Positions 48,365 through 60,777 are shown, numbered from the stretch's first letter. The stretch is 64,000 nucleotides of DNA from Branchiostoma belcheri (GCF_001625305.1 NW_017804098.1:211651-275650); one strand, 5' to 3'. The notes: generated from the letters alone by a model not told the origin. Made by a program: numbers and translations.

Positions 48365-49141
48365 ACCAACTGGAAGTTAGCAGCCCTTTCGGCAGCCCAT
48401 TCGAGCAGCCCATTCGAGCAGCCGATTCAAGCTTACAGGAAAGCTAGCATCCGATTCGTGTTTATACATTCGTTTCTCTTTTTTTTTTATTTAGTACATT
48501 TGAACGGATTTTGGGACGTGGATGTATACAGACTATATATACCTTCAGTTATTTGTCGATTAGGGGCTTTTGCTGAAGCTTAAAGACAGCAAAAACAAAC
48601 AATTTTGAAAATAAGCTATAAGAGCCACACCTACCGGAGAGCATGCAGGGCGTTCTGTAATTGAACCAAACATGGCCCGTGAACTTGAAAAACTGATAAT
48701 GATAGCTTTAGACACAGGTTATCAGCTAAAACTATTATATTGGACGGGCCACGTTTGATAAAGGAGCCACGGCTGGACTAATTGAGTAAAATGAGGTAAG
48801 AAAATGGGCTGCTATACGGATTGCAAGCATAAAGAAAGTCTTCCTGCCATTCGAACTAAATGTGGCCCGTTAACTTGAAAGACGGATTATGATAGCCAAT
48901 GACCAAATCTATGTAATAAAAGTATCACATTAAACGGGCCAGATTTGATTAAGGCGCAACAGCGATACTTATGGAAGGGGGGGGGGTACAAGGCGTGTGG
49001 AACATGGCGGTCAAATGGGCCATCTGAATCGGCTGCTGGGAGGGTTAAAAGCCTATCTGTCGTTTAACTAAACGTGGCCCGTTAAATTCAAAGATTGATA
49101 ATGATAGTCATAGGTCTAGACTATCTACTAAACGTGTCGAA
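48365..49141. mobile_element. Haplotype-specific insertion with three hairpin repeats, cut by N
   Basis: Absent from copy B, where the flank continues directly at 49526. It contains three diverged units beginning (T/G)GGCCCGT near 48674, 48864 and 49076. In the first two, ACGGGCC follows, giving a 77-bp span each, so each folds as an imperfect hairpin. The third is cut by the N. No coding capacity. The left part has two CAGCCCATTCGAG repeats. The class is unknown. Confidence 0.65.
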
Positions 49142-49142
49142 N
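49142..49142. other. Single N: contig junction
   Basis: One undetermined base, followed immediately by a restart of sequence already seen at 47974. Confidence 0.9.
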
Positions 49143-49525
49143 AACATTCGTAAGGTGACACGGACAAGATGACCCTTAGTTCCTGTCCTTTGTTCTCTTC
49201 GTGGTAAAAGACATCTATCCCTCAGGTAGAGTGACATGGACCTAAATGTCATCCACCTGTTCAGTTTTTGCTGACATGTTCCATTTCTAGTTCCAAATGT
49301 CCAAGGATGCGTAGCTAAGAATATCGGTATGCCATAGTATGTTACCAAGCGCGGCAGTGGAAGGTTTGTGCCATGCCACGGTTCATGTCAGATAAGTTGA
49401 ACTAACTTACACTGTAGCATGTAGTTGTTGACATCCTTTTGTCTCGAGAGACAATGGAGTACTACAATACAACAATGAATCGGTAGAGGTCTCTCTTACA
49501 GGTGCCTTGTATGTGTACACAATGC
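49143..49525. repeat. Haplotype copy B of 47974-48364
   Basis: Near-identical to copy A, with small indels and substitutions (for example near 49363-49390). It continues into unique sequence at 49526, showing the site without the insertion. Confidence 0.85.
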
Positions 49526-52500
49526 CATTCACCGCACGTCACAGACATAACCATTGGTACAAGTCCGCTATTGAAATGAAACAACTTGCCGCACTCACTA
49601 TTCCCTTCTCTCTTACCCCCCCCCCCCCGGAGGAATGAGTTGTTACGGATAATGGCATGGATGAACAAATGTTATGTTTTCATTGCGACATAGTTAGGCA
49701 TAGTTAGGCGCGAACGTGATCGCGAGACCATTCTTTCTGCTCAGTTAGGGAGTTTCTTATGTTCACGCCACTGAGCTAATCGGTGTCTCCAGTCATTCCG
49801 ACTAACTACTGCACGACCAGAAGCATCGCTGTCGTGACAACAGGACACTGTAGTCTCTCCAACAGGCACATATTTGGGCTTAGAAAATACTGTAGTAGAA
49901 ATTGGCCAAGTGGGGGAAATTCTTTGCCAAGCTATCTGGCCAATTTCAACCACATCCTCAGCTCTTGATGGAGAGTGTTGAAGACTAAGGAGATAGAACG
50001 AAAGAAATCGACTTCGTACTATCTCAGTTCTGTCATATTCACACGTTAGACACATTTCATGAACTTTTCTTATCGGATATCCAAACAGTACTAGTGATCT
50101 ACACAGCTTGGTCTGCTCCTGTCTGTAACTGTAGATGTTACACGGGTGATGATCTCACCGCAGTCCAATATCCTAAGGGATATCTCTCATTTACTTCTTG
50201 TTCTTGCTCCAAGTTCCGATTGCCGAAACACTAGTGTTGATATCTCGTTAGCGGCCAGGACAAACATGAGACAGGGAAATCAAAGACTTTAAGTTCTCCA
50301 CCTCTCACATGTTCAGGACTGACTACATCAAAGACGGGACAACCAGGCCCTGCGTGCAATTAAGATGTCTTTGTAGCTTTACTGAACACGCTTCCTGGTC
50401 TCGGTGTGTCACAGACATACAAACTCTACCTGCTACCACTTATAGCTCTAATACCCCCTCATGGGCCAGCTCAAACACAACGTTTGTTTCTGGTCCAGAT
50501 ATTGTATATTTTTACAGGATTCTAACCTGGCAACTGAGGATAAGGACAACTAAAGATGGTACAAAACTCAAACAGTGCAGTAGTGTCAGACGAATTTTGT
50601 ATCCACACAGGGAGAAGCCTTCATGTTGTTAGTAGAGAGCCAATAGGTTACAAGTTGCTTGCTCAGTGCTTTAGTAGGATTATGTGTCTTTCCGTAGCGT
50701 GGTAGTCATTATATACACGTCCTTCACATATCATAATACGGTACAAAATTCCGTGTTTTGACTGGAGCAGACTGTAACATAGGCTGTAGAAATAAATACC
50801 GACGCTGTCCTTGTTTTTACTCAGGGATTTTGATACTTGTGTCTGAATTGGGCATGTTTTATCCTTGCCCGTGTTTGTTTGTCTGTTTCGTTCGTATGTT
50901 TTCTGTCTCGTGTGATCTCTTACTGAAAGATGAATATACAGTGATGAATTTGCCTGTAAACTTTCTGCTCCCTGCCAATAGTATAGTATTTTCTTATTGA
51001 GTTCAGCTAGCAAAACTATAGCGCGAAATTCGCTTCTCTGCTAACTTCCCAATAACTTGGACCAGACGGTACACGATGTAACTTTACCCGCTCAGTTGAG
51101 TTTGTTGCTGTCTGTTTCAGTGTCATTTTGGGACCAACTGTGTTGGGAACAGGCCATGATTCTGACCGTTGAACTACAAATGAACCCAGGCAGGATTTAT
51201 CGCACTGCCCGCCCTGAGGCAAGGTGTCAGAAATAGTCGCGCGAAAAAGATATGATCGTCCCCGCGGCACGCGTTATCAACCAGCGCTGTCATCAAAGAC
51301 TGGAGGTCCAGATAATCATAAACCTTCCTGGTATGATGATAGGTCTAAAGTATGAGAACAACAAAACGTGGAGTTTCCTGGACGTAATCTACGTGGATTT
51401 GTGTCGGCTACTTTAGAGAACACGGGGTTGGAGACCTTTAGTCTGCCTTGTTGTCACGGCATGGTTCAAAGACTGACCCGCGATCCTGTGTAGGGGTTAC
51501 TTGGCCGTCCTCAGGCTCTTCCGATTGGACGCGTTTTTTCTTCGCACACTTTCCGCTCCAGTTTCTTTTTCCGTATCAAAAGAAACATGATGTCTGTGGC
51601 CTTGGGTTTCTAATTCTGAGCATGAGGTCATTTCTTGGTTGCGCGCTTTACCTAGCCCTAACAGTAAGGTCTGGGCATCGACTCAAACTGTTTCACCCCC
51701 AAAGAGTTCAACTTGCTCCATCACAATGATGAATTCATCGTTTATTTTCATAATCTATCTGGAAGTGTCAAACTGCTGTTATAAGTAGCAGTTGTTTCAC
51801 TGAGTCAAAGTTGTTGTCATGTACGTTCAAGTCATGTCCGTCGACAAGTCGACAGTTCAAGTTTATACTGAGTTACACCGAAGTAGTTTACCACAAAAGT
51901 AGTAGAAACAGTGATACTGACTCGGATGTTCCCTCAAGCATCATTGAATCCATGTTACAAAGACGGATGTAACTCTTTAAGCCATTGAGGTCAACATTTG
52001 CTCCTACCACTCAACAAAATCCTTGCCTCCGACGCTATCAACTAGTTTTAATTTGCAGCTGTTTGAGTTGATGTTGTCTCTGAAAACATCTTAATGCTTG
52101 GTGTTCTCCACACTGCCCTTGACCTAGTTTCCTGGCCCAGACCGTTGGGTGATGTAATGTAGCCTTGAGTGTCCCAGAAGAGTTTGACAAAGTTGGTCCG
52201 TACGTTAATAGTCCTGATCTTCCCGAGCGCGTTCCATACGTGGCAGGTGCGGGTGTGTCGACGCCACCGGCCATTTCAGTCGTATTTCACATCGCCCTTG
52301 ACACGAGGCGCTGTAGCGGAGCGACAAAACCAGGTGGCCGCGCCATAAATACATCAGCCCCGATACAGGTCCGACGGCGTCATTCCGAAAAAAACTCGGC
52401 TTGGATAGCTTTCAAAAATTGCAGCGAGGTTGAAACCAGAAACGTGTAATTAACAAGCGGCCATTGTTCTAGCGGCCCGTGGTTTGTTAGTGCCCTGCGG

Positions 52501-52573
52501 GAGACTAGGCAGGCGGCTCGGCACTTGAAGTTCGGCACGGCGGCAGAACCATTGCGCTCTGACACGTCGGTGG
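49526..52573. other. Intergenic, upstream of the plus-strand promoter
   Basis: About 3 kb, no gene recognised. CpG content rises from about 52200 to 52620. The plus frame at 52165-52449 looks like promoter-proximal GC-rich DNA and has no recognised homology. Confidence 0.5.
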
Positions 52574-52721
52574 TATAAAGTTGCGCCTGCCGACCGGGGA
52601 ACTCATTTAACCACCGGACCTGCCACTTTACATCGCCTTCAGGAGACGCGAGCCTGGACTGCCCGCCAACTGCACAGCCGGACGGACGGTGTCGTCAGTC
52701 ATATCCACTCACCTGTCTCAG
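52574..52721 (+). promoter_or_regulatory. TATA core promoter and non-coding first exon of a plus-strand gene (ERG/FLI candidate)
   Basis: TATAAAG at 52574-52580 lies 31 bases before an initiator-like TCATTT (A at 52605). The following 117 bases contain no ATG and end CAG/GTAACC at 52721, a good donor. The head-to-head position to ETS1/2 matches the ETS1-FLI1 and ETS2-ERG pairs of vertebrates, so an ERG/FLI gene is the natural candidate. No coding exon confirms this within the window. Confidence 0.5.
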
Positions 52722-53848
52722 GTAACCCACATGGCGGTGTATGGTACAACTGTCAATAATTACCTTAATTCCACCTTTCATGTACTTTAATGCTCGTTTA
52801 CACACTGCCTGATCACAGGAAATGTAATACAAGTAAATGTAGCTATATGTATGAGTTTGATCTCTGTTGGGCTCTCCATACATGTTGTTTGAACGTAACT
52901 GGTCGGCGCGATATAGAACGACCATCCAACCTGACACCGGCGATGTTCGGTAGTGGTCGTTTTACTAAGTACTATATTTGTTTAAACAACATTTTGAAGC
53001 TCGACTATATTGTTCAACAATGAAACTATTGAGGATCCAGTTGGAGCAAATTAACGCACCTGTAGTTATGGTTGAAGCTGAATGTGATAAAGTTTGCAAG
53101 ACCATGTCTGGAGGTTGTGGGATACGGTTAGTATAGATTTGTATATCTTAATTTCATGTATTAACCCTTGTCCTGCGGGGCCCATATATATATGGGTTGC
53201 ACATATAGTACCATCTATATAGTGCCCTGTATATGTGCGATTTGGGGGTGTTTCTCGTGCAACGCATCACACCGCAGCGAAACGCAACGAATGCGGAAGT
53301 AACTACGCCGCCGCAGGGCAAAAAAAAGTCAAGGGTCTGTGACCTGATTAAGAAATGAAATTATTTGAAAATATTGTGTAAAAATTGCCAGCAGGACAAG
53401 GGTTAAGAGAACATATTTCGTCAAGTTGTGTCTTCTTTATTTGCTTTACACTCATTTGTGTCCGAAGTCCAATCAGTGGCCAACATGAGATCGTGATTTA
53501 TGATTTTTGCTGTAGTTAAAAAGCCGGTATTTAGTCGTTAGGCGAGTTGGTATAAGAGGTGAAATGTGAGAGGACATTGTTGTCGGCAATCACAGGATCT
53601 GGTTTATCTCATGGGCGTGCACTCTGAACTCCGACTCAGGGACAAGGGGTGCAATTTCAATAACGCCACTACTGTTTGGGCGCGGAAATGCCTCGATACT
53701 GTAATAGTTACCTTGTGACGGTGGCGTGGTCCTGCCTTGATGTTTGCCATGCAGGGAGCGGTTGGAGGTGAAACAGCGCAGGGAAATGGGCGAGAATTTG
53801 CGCAGACATGGCCCAGGTGGCGCCTGGCCTTGGACTTGTCATCTGTTA
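52658..53848. repeat. Haplotype copy A (with MITE) of a segment repeated at 53850
   Basis: Matches 53850-54790 closely, apart from a 242-bp insertion (element plus duplicated TTAA) and scattered substitutions. It ends at the N. Confidence 0.9.
53165..53402. mobile_element. piggyBac-like MITE in a TTAA site
   Basis: 238 bp flanked by TTAA at 53161-53164 and 53403-53406. The terminal inverted repeat is CCCTTGTCCTGC at both ends. Non-coding. Copy B has a single TTAA at 54353-54356 with matching flanks on both sides, i.e. the empty site. TTAA duplication and CCC-starting termini are the signature of piggyBac elements. Confidence 0.93.
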
Positions 53849-53849
53849 N
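53849..53849. other. Single N: contig junction
   Basis: The base before which haplotype A ends and after which the same locus restarts as haplotype B. Confidence 0.9.
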
Positions 53850-54790
53850 TGCCCGCCAACTGCACAGCCGGACGGACGGTGTCGTCAGTCATATCCACTC
53901 ACCTGTCTCAGGTAACCCACATGGCGGTGTATGGTACAACTGTCAATAATTACCTTAATTCCACCTTTCATGTACTTTTAATGCTCGTTTACACACTGCC
54001 TGATCACAGGAAATGTAATACAAGTAAATGTAGCTATATGTATGAGTTTGATCTCTGTTGGGCTCTCCATACATGTTGTTTGAACGTAACTGGTCGGCGC
54101 GATATAGAACGACCATCCAACCTGACACCGGCGATGTTCGGTAGTGGTCGTTTTACTAAGTACTATATTTGTTTAAACAACATTTTGAAGCTCGACTATA
54201 TTGTTCAACAATGAAACTATTGAGGATCCAGTTGGAGTCAAATTAACGCACCTGTAGTTATGGTTGAAGCTGAATGTGATCAAGTTTGCAAGACCATGTC
54301 TGGAGGTTGTGGGATACGGTTAGTATAGATTTGTATATCTTAATTTCATGTATTAAGAGAACATATTTCGTCAAGTTGTGTCTTCTTTATTTGCTTTACA
54401 CTCATTTGTGTCCGAAGTCCAATCAGTGGCCAACATGAGATCGTGATTTATGATTTTGGCCGTGGTTAAAAAGCCGGTATTTAGTCGTTAGGCGAGTTGG
54501 TATAAGAGGTGAAATGTGAGAGGACATTGTTGTCGGCAATCACAGGATCTGGTTTATCTCATGGGCGTGCACTCTGAACTCCGACTCAGGGACAAGGGGT
54601 GCAATTTCAATAACGCCACTACTGTTTGGGCGCGGAAATGCCTCGATACTGTAATAGTTACCTTGTGACGGTGGCGTGGTCCTGCCTTGATGTTTGCCAT
54701 GCAGGGAGCGGTTGGAGGTGAAACAGCGCAGGGAAATGGGCGAGAATTTGCGCAGACATGGCCCAGGTGGCGCCTGGCCTTGGACTTGTC
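53850..54790. repeat. Haplotype copy B of 52658-53848 (empty MITE site)
   Basis: Restarts at TGCCCGCCAACTGC, includes the end of the non-coding exon and its donor, and then continues past the point where copy A stops. If this is an assembly overlap, only one real locus exists. Confidence 0.9.
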
Positions 54791-57700
54791 ATCTTGTTAT
54801 GAGCCCTCCTCCGTTTTCCCCCAGCACAACAAAACCTTAATCCACCCAGACAACGCTTTGTTTGGACCGTAAATAAGAGTACACAATTGCTGCCTTGTTT
54901 GTGACGCTGCCGCATGTGTTTGGTGGTGTTGAGGACCGGGGAAGATGACGTGCGTGTAGGCGGTGCGACATTACCTCCTCCCCGAGCCCAGCTCGACAGG
55001 TGACCGGGGAGACGTAATGAGACTCAGATGCACCTGATCTGCCCTTGTTGTGAACTCCATCAACTGGAAAAGACGCAGCGCTAATTTGGGAAAGGCGCAA
55101 ATCCCCCAGCCTTGTGTTTGAAGCTTCTATAAGGATGACTTTGTCTTTGAACTTGGTCTGTCGTGCGAACATGTTGTGTAGACCAGACCCTGCTGGTGAG
55201 GCAGTGAGAGAGCAGGCAAGGGGCAGAGAAAGTCACGAGAAACTAGAGATACTTGGCAATGATGACTAAACAGTTAGCCTTACATACAAAACTTCCGGCC
55301 TTTCTATGGTGGTATAAATCACATGCCAGGTGTGGAGGATAATAGGTCTGTAGTGGTCTGGGGAGGGGGAGCCGACAGTTTTATCGGACACGGGCCATGA
55401 CACGCCAAAGTCACGGGTAAATGATTACCTTGCACTTCTGGTGACCACTAATGCGTCCAGGCGTCGGGCGTCCATGAAGAGACTCACTAATGAAAGAAGG
55501 GTGCCAAAAGGGCAAATCTAATTATGTTGTAATGATTGTGAGAGTAACGTCTCACTGCCCGTTAGTGCCGCACCACGCTGAGGGGCTAGGATAGGCTGGG
55601 TGGGACTGTTATGTTGGGAAATTGGCACAAGCATGTGATGTTTTGCTTCATGAAGTTCATTTCATATTTTGAAAATATTAGTTAATGATTTTTTGACGCG
55701 TAAACGTGTTTGAAGCGTACTCAAGCTATTAAAAGAATTATGACATACATGATTGTTTATGCAACTTTATGTTATAACGTTAGGTTAAAGAAGCAAACAG
55801 TATGAATATTTAAGAACCATGAACCGCGTATCATCCAAAAAGCTGTAGTCGTGATGCTGATACACTTTGGGAATATAAAAGTTTGTCAGTACATGAGTTA
55901 TTGTGTAGATATATGGGAAGAGGAAGTTTTAACGAAGATGTTATATACAGGTGTATCATTTGAACAGATGTTGAGTTAGATGGCTTTACAGACCGCAGTG
56001 CGCAAATAAAGTCTAAGGGCGCCGATAAACTTTTCCACAACAGAATCGCCCATATTCACTATTATTATTGGTTTCAACTGTAGGTTGCCATAGCAACACG
56101 CTGGTCCAAATGCCGTCACGTTATCATCTGCTTCTGTTTTTCTGCAATTGCTGGAAAAGCGCAGAAGGAATCCACGATATCCTTGAGACTATAGCTGCGT
56201 CCCCGACCTACCGTGACCACCCACTTACACTATATATATACACAACAATGTTCAGACGTCGCGCCGTGTATATCTGATGTTCTCTCTGTTCCTCCAAGAA
56301 GTCTGAGACGTTTTTAGATCAGTGATCCGTGATGACGGCGCATCGGAAGATCAAAGATGCAGCACACATAGTTTACGAGTATGGCACAGACCATCTGAGG
56401 TTCATGTTACCTGTGTAAGTGGACACTAGCCGTGTCGTCTGACCGACGTTTAGCTTTTACTTAGTTGTCACCAAGGAACAGCAACGACATAAAAGACGAA
56501 AAGCAGAAGTTGTAGGTTTATGCCATCCACCATGCCTTGGGCAATTCTGTGGAACGTTTTGAGGTAGAAGTCCAACCCTACAATAATAAGGTGAAGAAAA
56601 TGATATGTTTAGACGATTTATGGTCTAGTGATGCTCTCTTCTTTGTATCGAAGACAATGGAACGCCTTAATTATGACTTACGACACATGCCTATCCTGGC
56701 AGACAGCCGCCAGAGGGCCTGTAATTTGGGTGAAACTTGATCCGCGACTCAAGTACAAATCACTCCGCCAGGCAGCCACTGTCTTTACGTCTACGGCCTT
56801 GGTAAGCTGAATGCATGACGATTCCGACCGATTTGCAGCAATTTGTGTTGTTAAATGCATCTTTCATATCTAGAGCGGAGCGTCGTATATCCTGATGTCA
56901 AGAAGAAGCAGATGTTATTTTGTTGTTCTATGGTACAAAACTACAATGAATGCTAGCAACTGTTTTTGGCCATGTGCAGCCACTAAAACGTTTAACACAT
57001 GAAATCATGTGTTGGCTAAACTTAGAACTTGTGTCAGGTTTGGATTTGTTAGTGCCTGCCGCTGTAGTTCACTTAATACCACAGTCTCGACCTCTGACAC
57101 GTCTCGAGTTGAACAAACAACGATATACAATATCCCTTGTTTTGACAGGACTCGGTCATAGGACTCTTACAGCCGTAAATTTGACAGAATTGCTTTAAGC
57201 GCTCAAAAGGCAATAACACGGTTAGACGAAAAGGCGCTGATGACATAATGCTATCTGAAGGCAAATCTCGCTGATATCATTTCCACAATCTGGTTGAAGA
57301 AGGTCGTTCTCTCCACCCCTCCTAGCAAAATTCCTGGCGCAACCTTTCAACGTTAATCCTTCCATTTATCAGAGAAGGTGCGGTGAATACCATACAGGTG
57401 CGGCAGTAATAACACAGGTACCACTGCCGCTGGGTGTCTTCTCTCACCGTAACACGAGCCCCTCTGTAATAAATGGCGACAATCGAAACAAAAGACGTTC
57501 GGCCTTGGCTAACGAGCCAGGCAAGGCCGACGAGTCGGCGAGCTAACCTCCCCGTAAATAAGGTGTGGCAGCCCGTCAGATCTGATTTGAGCCGCCTTTG
57601 CTCTTGATTGTAAGCACGAGACAAACGTCATTTCCAATGAGCTGTGCTGGATCTGTGCCATAACCGTTCTGCCAGGACCGACATGTAAAATCCCTTGGTC

Positions 57701-58014
57701 AAAACTCGGAAGTTGGCTGATTGAAAAGTTCCTATTTTTCGTATATTGTCCAAGATTTGGGGAAAATACAGTCCTTTCCAATTTCCGCATTATTGCATGA
57801 TCTGAGCATTCCACAGATACACCACACCAACTGTTTTCTTACCGCCAAGTTTTGTAACCCATAGATAGAGAACAGGCCTTCCGTATGCATTCAACAGACG
57901 ACAAATTGAGTGTCGACGCTCCACCTGTTATCAGGTGATGTACCTGTTTGAAAACTCACAACCCAATTTGATAACGCATTAGTCATGATAGACGTAACTT
58001 TTGTCATGTTTCAG
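54791..58014. other. Probable intron of the plus-strand gene; nothing recognised
   Basis: About 3.2 kb with no family match on either strand. Confidence 0.45.
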
Positions 58015-58138
58015 TGTAGGGATCACTCTCTGGTTTGCGGCGTAGCCTCAGGACACTTCCAGTGCGCCCTTTGCTGTTCTTCCACGTTTTGGGCAGGACC
58101 AAGGCCATCTCTGCAGCCGAGCCTGTGCACAACTCGCG
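58015..58138 (+). other. Candidate exon of the plus-strand gene
   Basis: 124 bp between TGTTTCAG and a consensus GTAAGT donor. One frame is open throughout but has no recognisable domain. It could be a second leader exon of the gene starting at 52605, or chance. Confidence 0.25.
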
Positions 58139-60409
58139 GTAAGTTACTGATGATTACTAGACGTTATGTCAGCCGGCGGAAGCAGCACTTCGCAGCCGTT
58201 TGCTTTCTCAAAGGGAGAAAATTACCCACGCCTGCCCTAGCCGCAGGCACCGCGCTGACCGCAGAAAGACCTCCTCACGAGGTAACCCAAACCAGAAGTT
58301 CAAAGCTGCCATGCATGGAACTGTTACACGGACGGGATAGCTTCCTTTCATGTGTCTTGTTCTACATGACATTCTACTGCCATATCGCTTTAGCAAGAAA
58401 CTTGACATGGACAATTAAGTAACCTGTCGTGGGTAACTTGACACATCCCTTTTCTGTCTTCCTCCAATTGTCTGAGTCTCAGTAACGTCGAAAAGTTGAA
58501 AAAGCTCACAAAAGAACAAGAAAACAGCTAAAACAAATTTTGTTTCTCTTGTCTAGTTTTCTTTTTTTTTGTTACACTCCAACTAAAATGGGTATCTTAA
58601 AACCAGGCTGACTGGAACAGTGCTTCTGAAAGGACGTCTTGTAACGTCGTGGGATTTACTTCGGAATTCCTTAAAAGATAGGTTGTACATGTGGATCGCA
58701 TAACATTTACATTTACTTGCACCTGCACTCCAAGCAGATGTATGCCCTGGCTAATTTTTTCCTTTTTTTCTTTTGTATGCTTTTTTTTTCTGTTCAACTC
58801 ACCAACAAGATTTGAAGCACCGTGAGCGTCACGGACGGTCTTTGAGAGAAGCGCCTCCATGCGACTGAAGGTTCTATTGCCCACTTCCGCCGTTTGGCCA
58901 AGAAACGTCTTTCCATCTTGTCAATCTTCGGTGCTTTTACTTTGCTAATGGCCCTGAAGTCGATGTAAAACAAGGCGACAACTGTTAGTGAGCATTTGGT
59001 TGAAAGAAAGGAGCGAGACTTTGTTATGGTGCTCTTGACGTTTACGGAAGTATCAAGATCGCGAAACCGGGTTAATCTTTCCCGCCTTTATTGTACTGGC
59101 CGGACGCAACAGCGTTGCCCTTGGCAACGCACCGAGTGACGTTTGTGTAAGAAAAGTCACCGGTCCGTTTGGTGCCAAGTGTGTTTACACAAAACGTACG
59201 AAAGGAAATGGGAATTTCATAATGACCCAGATTAACATCAACTGCCACAAGGCTTCCTCCCGCCGTCCAAGGTAAAACTAAGAAGAGGATGACACCACTA
59301 GAACTCAGGGCTGGGGTCGACACGGTTTACAGGAGGCAGTTTTGTCCACACAGACACCAATCTGTGGTCCGTCTGACCTGTGGGAATGGACTACAGTCCC
59401 CAGGTCAGCAGGAACCACGGTCCGCACACACATCAAGTGCAGTCTATATATAGTCTGTTTAAAGTGCTGGGAATGTTGTGCTTGTCAGAACACATACAAT
59501 CAATGGCTGCATGGGGTAGTTCCTGTTATTTCAACTGTAAAATGCACCTTTGAATCTCTAACCCCGGTGGAAAAAATAGCAGGAATGTCGGATTGGTTAC
59601 AAAGCACCTGCAGGTCATACAGGCTGCAGGGTATAGTCTTGTAATAGTGAAGCCAAGTCTAGAGAACTGCGTTGATTTCACTCTACACAAGGTTCTAAAG
59701 GAGACATGTAAGAAATGAATTTGCAATACTGATATTCATGACGTAATAAAAGTCTGAAAAGTAGGGACACATCTTGACTATCATCTGTAACACCTGTCTG
59801 ATAGGCGACCAACTACTTGACAGAAACGAAATTTCACACATATATTACTTTTACGTTTTGCGTGTTCATTTATAAACCATACGTTTGCATCGTGCATCAT
59901 AAAATCAATTGTCACACAAATCCAATTTTGATATTGCTCAATGGTTGCCGCCTGGTGGAGGGGCTGCCTTTAATGAGGAGTGAAGTCAATCAATGTTCAG
60001 GAGGCATCCGCGATTTTACTAATTAGTGACTTGTAAATTGTCTTTGTAACACCATTCCCAGGGGTGTAACATTAACTTGTTTGTCGTGTATTGTTTGTTT
60101 ATCTGTATTTTTCTCTGTTTGTTTGCTTGGCCACCGTGACTATCTATCATATCAGGCGTTAGTAGTGTCTGCCTTACGTCACAGGGATATTTATTTGTGG
60201 CGGGAAATGAGGATTTTATCTGTGGTCCAAGTTTACGATAAGGATCCATCATGTGTCTAGACCGTCCCTGGCCCTGTTGGACCGTTAGCCGGGAACAGAC
60301 ACCAGGAGAGCGTGTGTACGACCTGGCAGATATCCAGGACGGCCAGAGGATGTTTTTGCAGTCACGCTGGCGCGTCAGCAGCATACTACTGTGCAAGTGC
60401 ACTTACCAC
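58139..60409. other. Non-coding or unrecognised DNA with an RFX-type X-box
   Basis: No domain recognised. It contains the X-box palindrome at 59112-59130 and a weak candidate minus exon near 58800-58890 (ATG in an AAGATGG context, donor GTGAGT). Confidence 0.4.
59112..59130. promoter_or_regulatory. Perfect RFX X-box palindrome
   Basis: GTTGCC-CTT-GGCAAC (59114-59128), extended by GC on each side to a 19-bp palindrome around CTT. It fits the X-box rule of two half sites with a 0-3 base gap, bound by RFX factors that drive ciliary genes. Confidence 0.55.
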
Positions 60410-60566
60410 TAGCCTCGGTACCAGGCGTTTCGGGCCTATTAGCTCCAGTCTGCACTGACATATATCGTTACTTTAACAACAGCTATCAAAACACAATAGC
60501 AATGTGAAATACCTGGTAGTACTCAATCTGCGAAAATACCCACCAGGGAGCCTGGTATGGAGGCTA
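60410..60566. mobile_element. Short inverted-repeat element, TAGCCTC family (diverged)
   Basis: Left end TAGCCTCGGTACCAGGC and right end (reverse strand) TAGCCTCCATACCAGGC. No clear target duplication. Confidence 0.55.
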
Positions 60567-60596
60567 CATCACTACCCTGTTTTGCACTAGAAGATC

Positions 60597-60777
60597 AACT
60601 TTCTCTAGCCTCTACCAGGCACCGCGGATCGCTGGAAAAATAGTTTGCGACCCACGGAGGTCGCAAATTGGAGCTTCTATGGCCCTGGATCTTCTCTGGT
60701 ATACTATCCCTTTATTTCGGCCAATTTCTACTATTTTTCCAGCGATCCGCGGAGCCTGGTAGAGGCTAAACTTTCTA
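60597..60777. mobile_element. Short inverted-repeat element, TAGCCTC family (young)
   Basis: The body, 60606-60768 (163 bp), has 39-bp terminal inverted repeats that differ at one position (starting TAGCCTCTACCAGGC). The flanks AACTTTCTC and AACTTTCTA agree at eight of nine. No coding capacity. Confidence 0.85.

Noticed and set aside
52165-52449. Plus-strand 94-codon frame just upstream of the TATA box
   Set aside because: It lies before the predicted transcription start and has no recognised homology; GC-rich promoter DNA leaves frames open.
53744-54214. Plus-strand 156-codon frame across the N
   Set aside because: It crosses an undetermined base at a contig junction, so the joined frame is an artefact.
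58802-58902. Minus-strand first-exon candidate with a good ATG context and GTGAGT donor
   Set aside because: Two frames are open, neither has a known domain, and no following exon was found. Kept only as context for the X-box.
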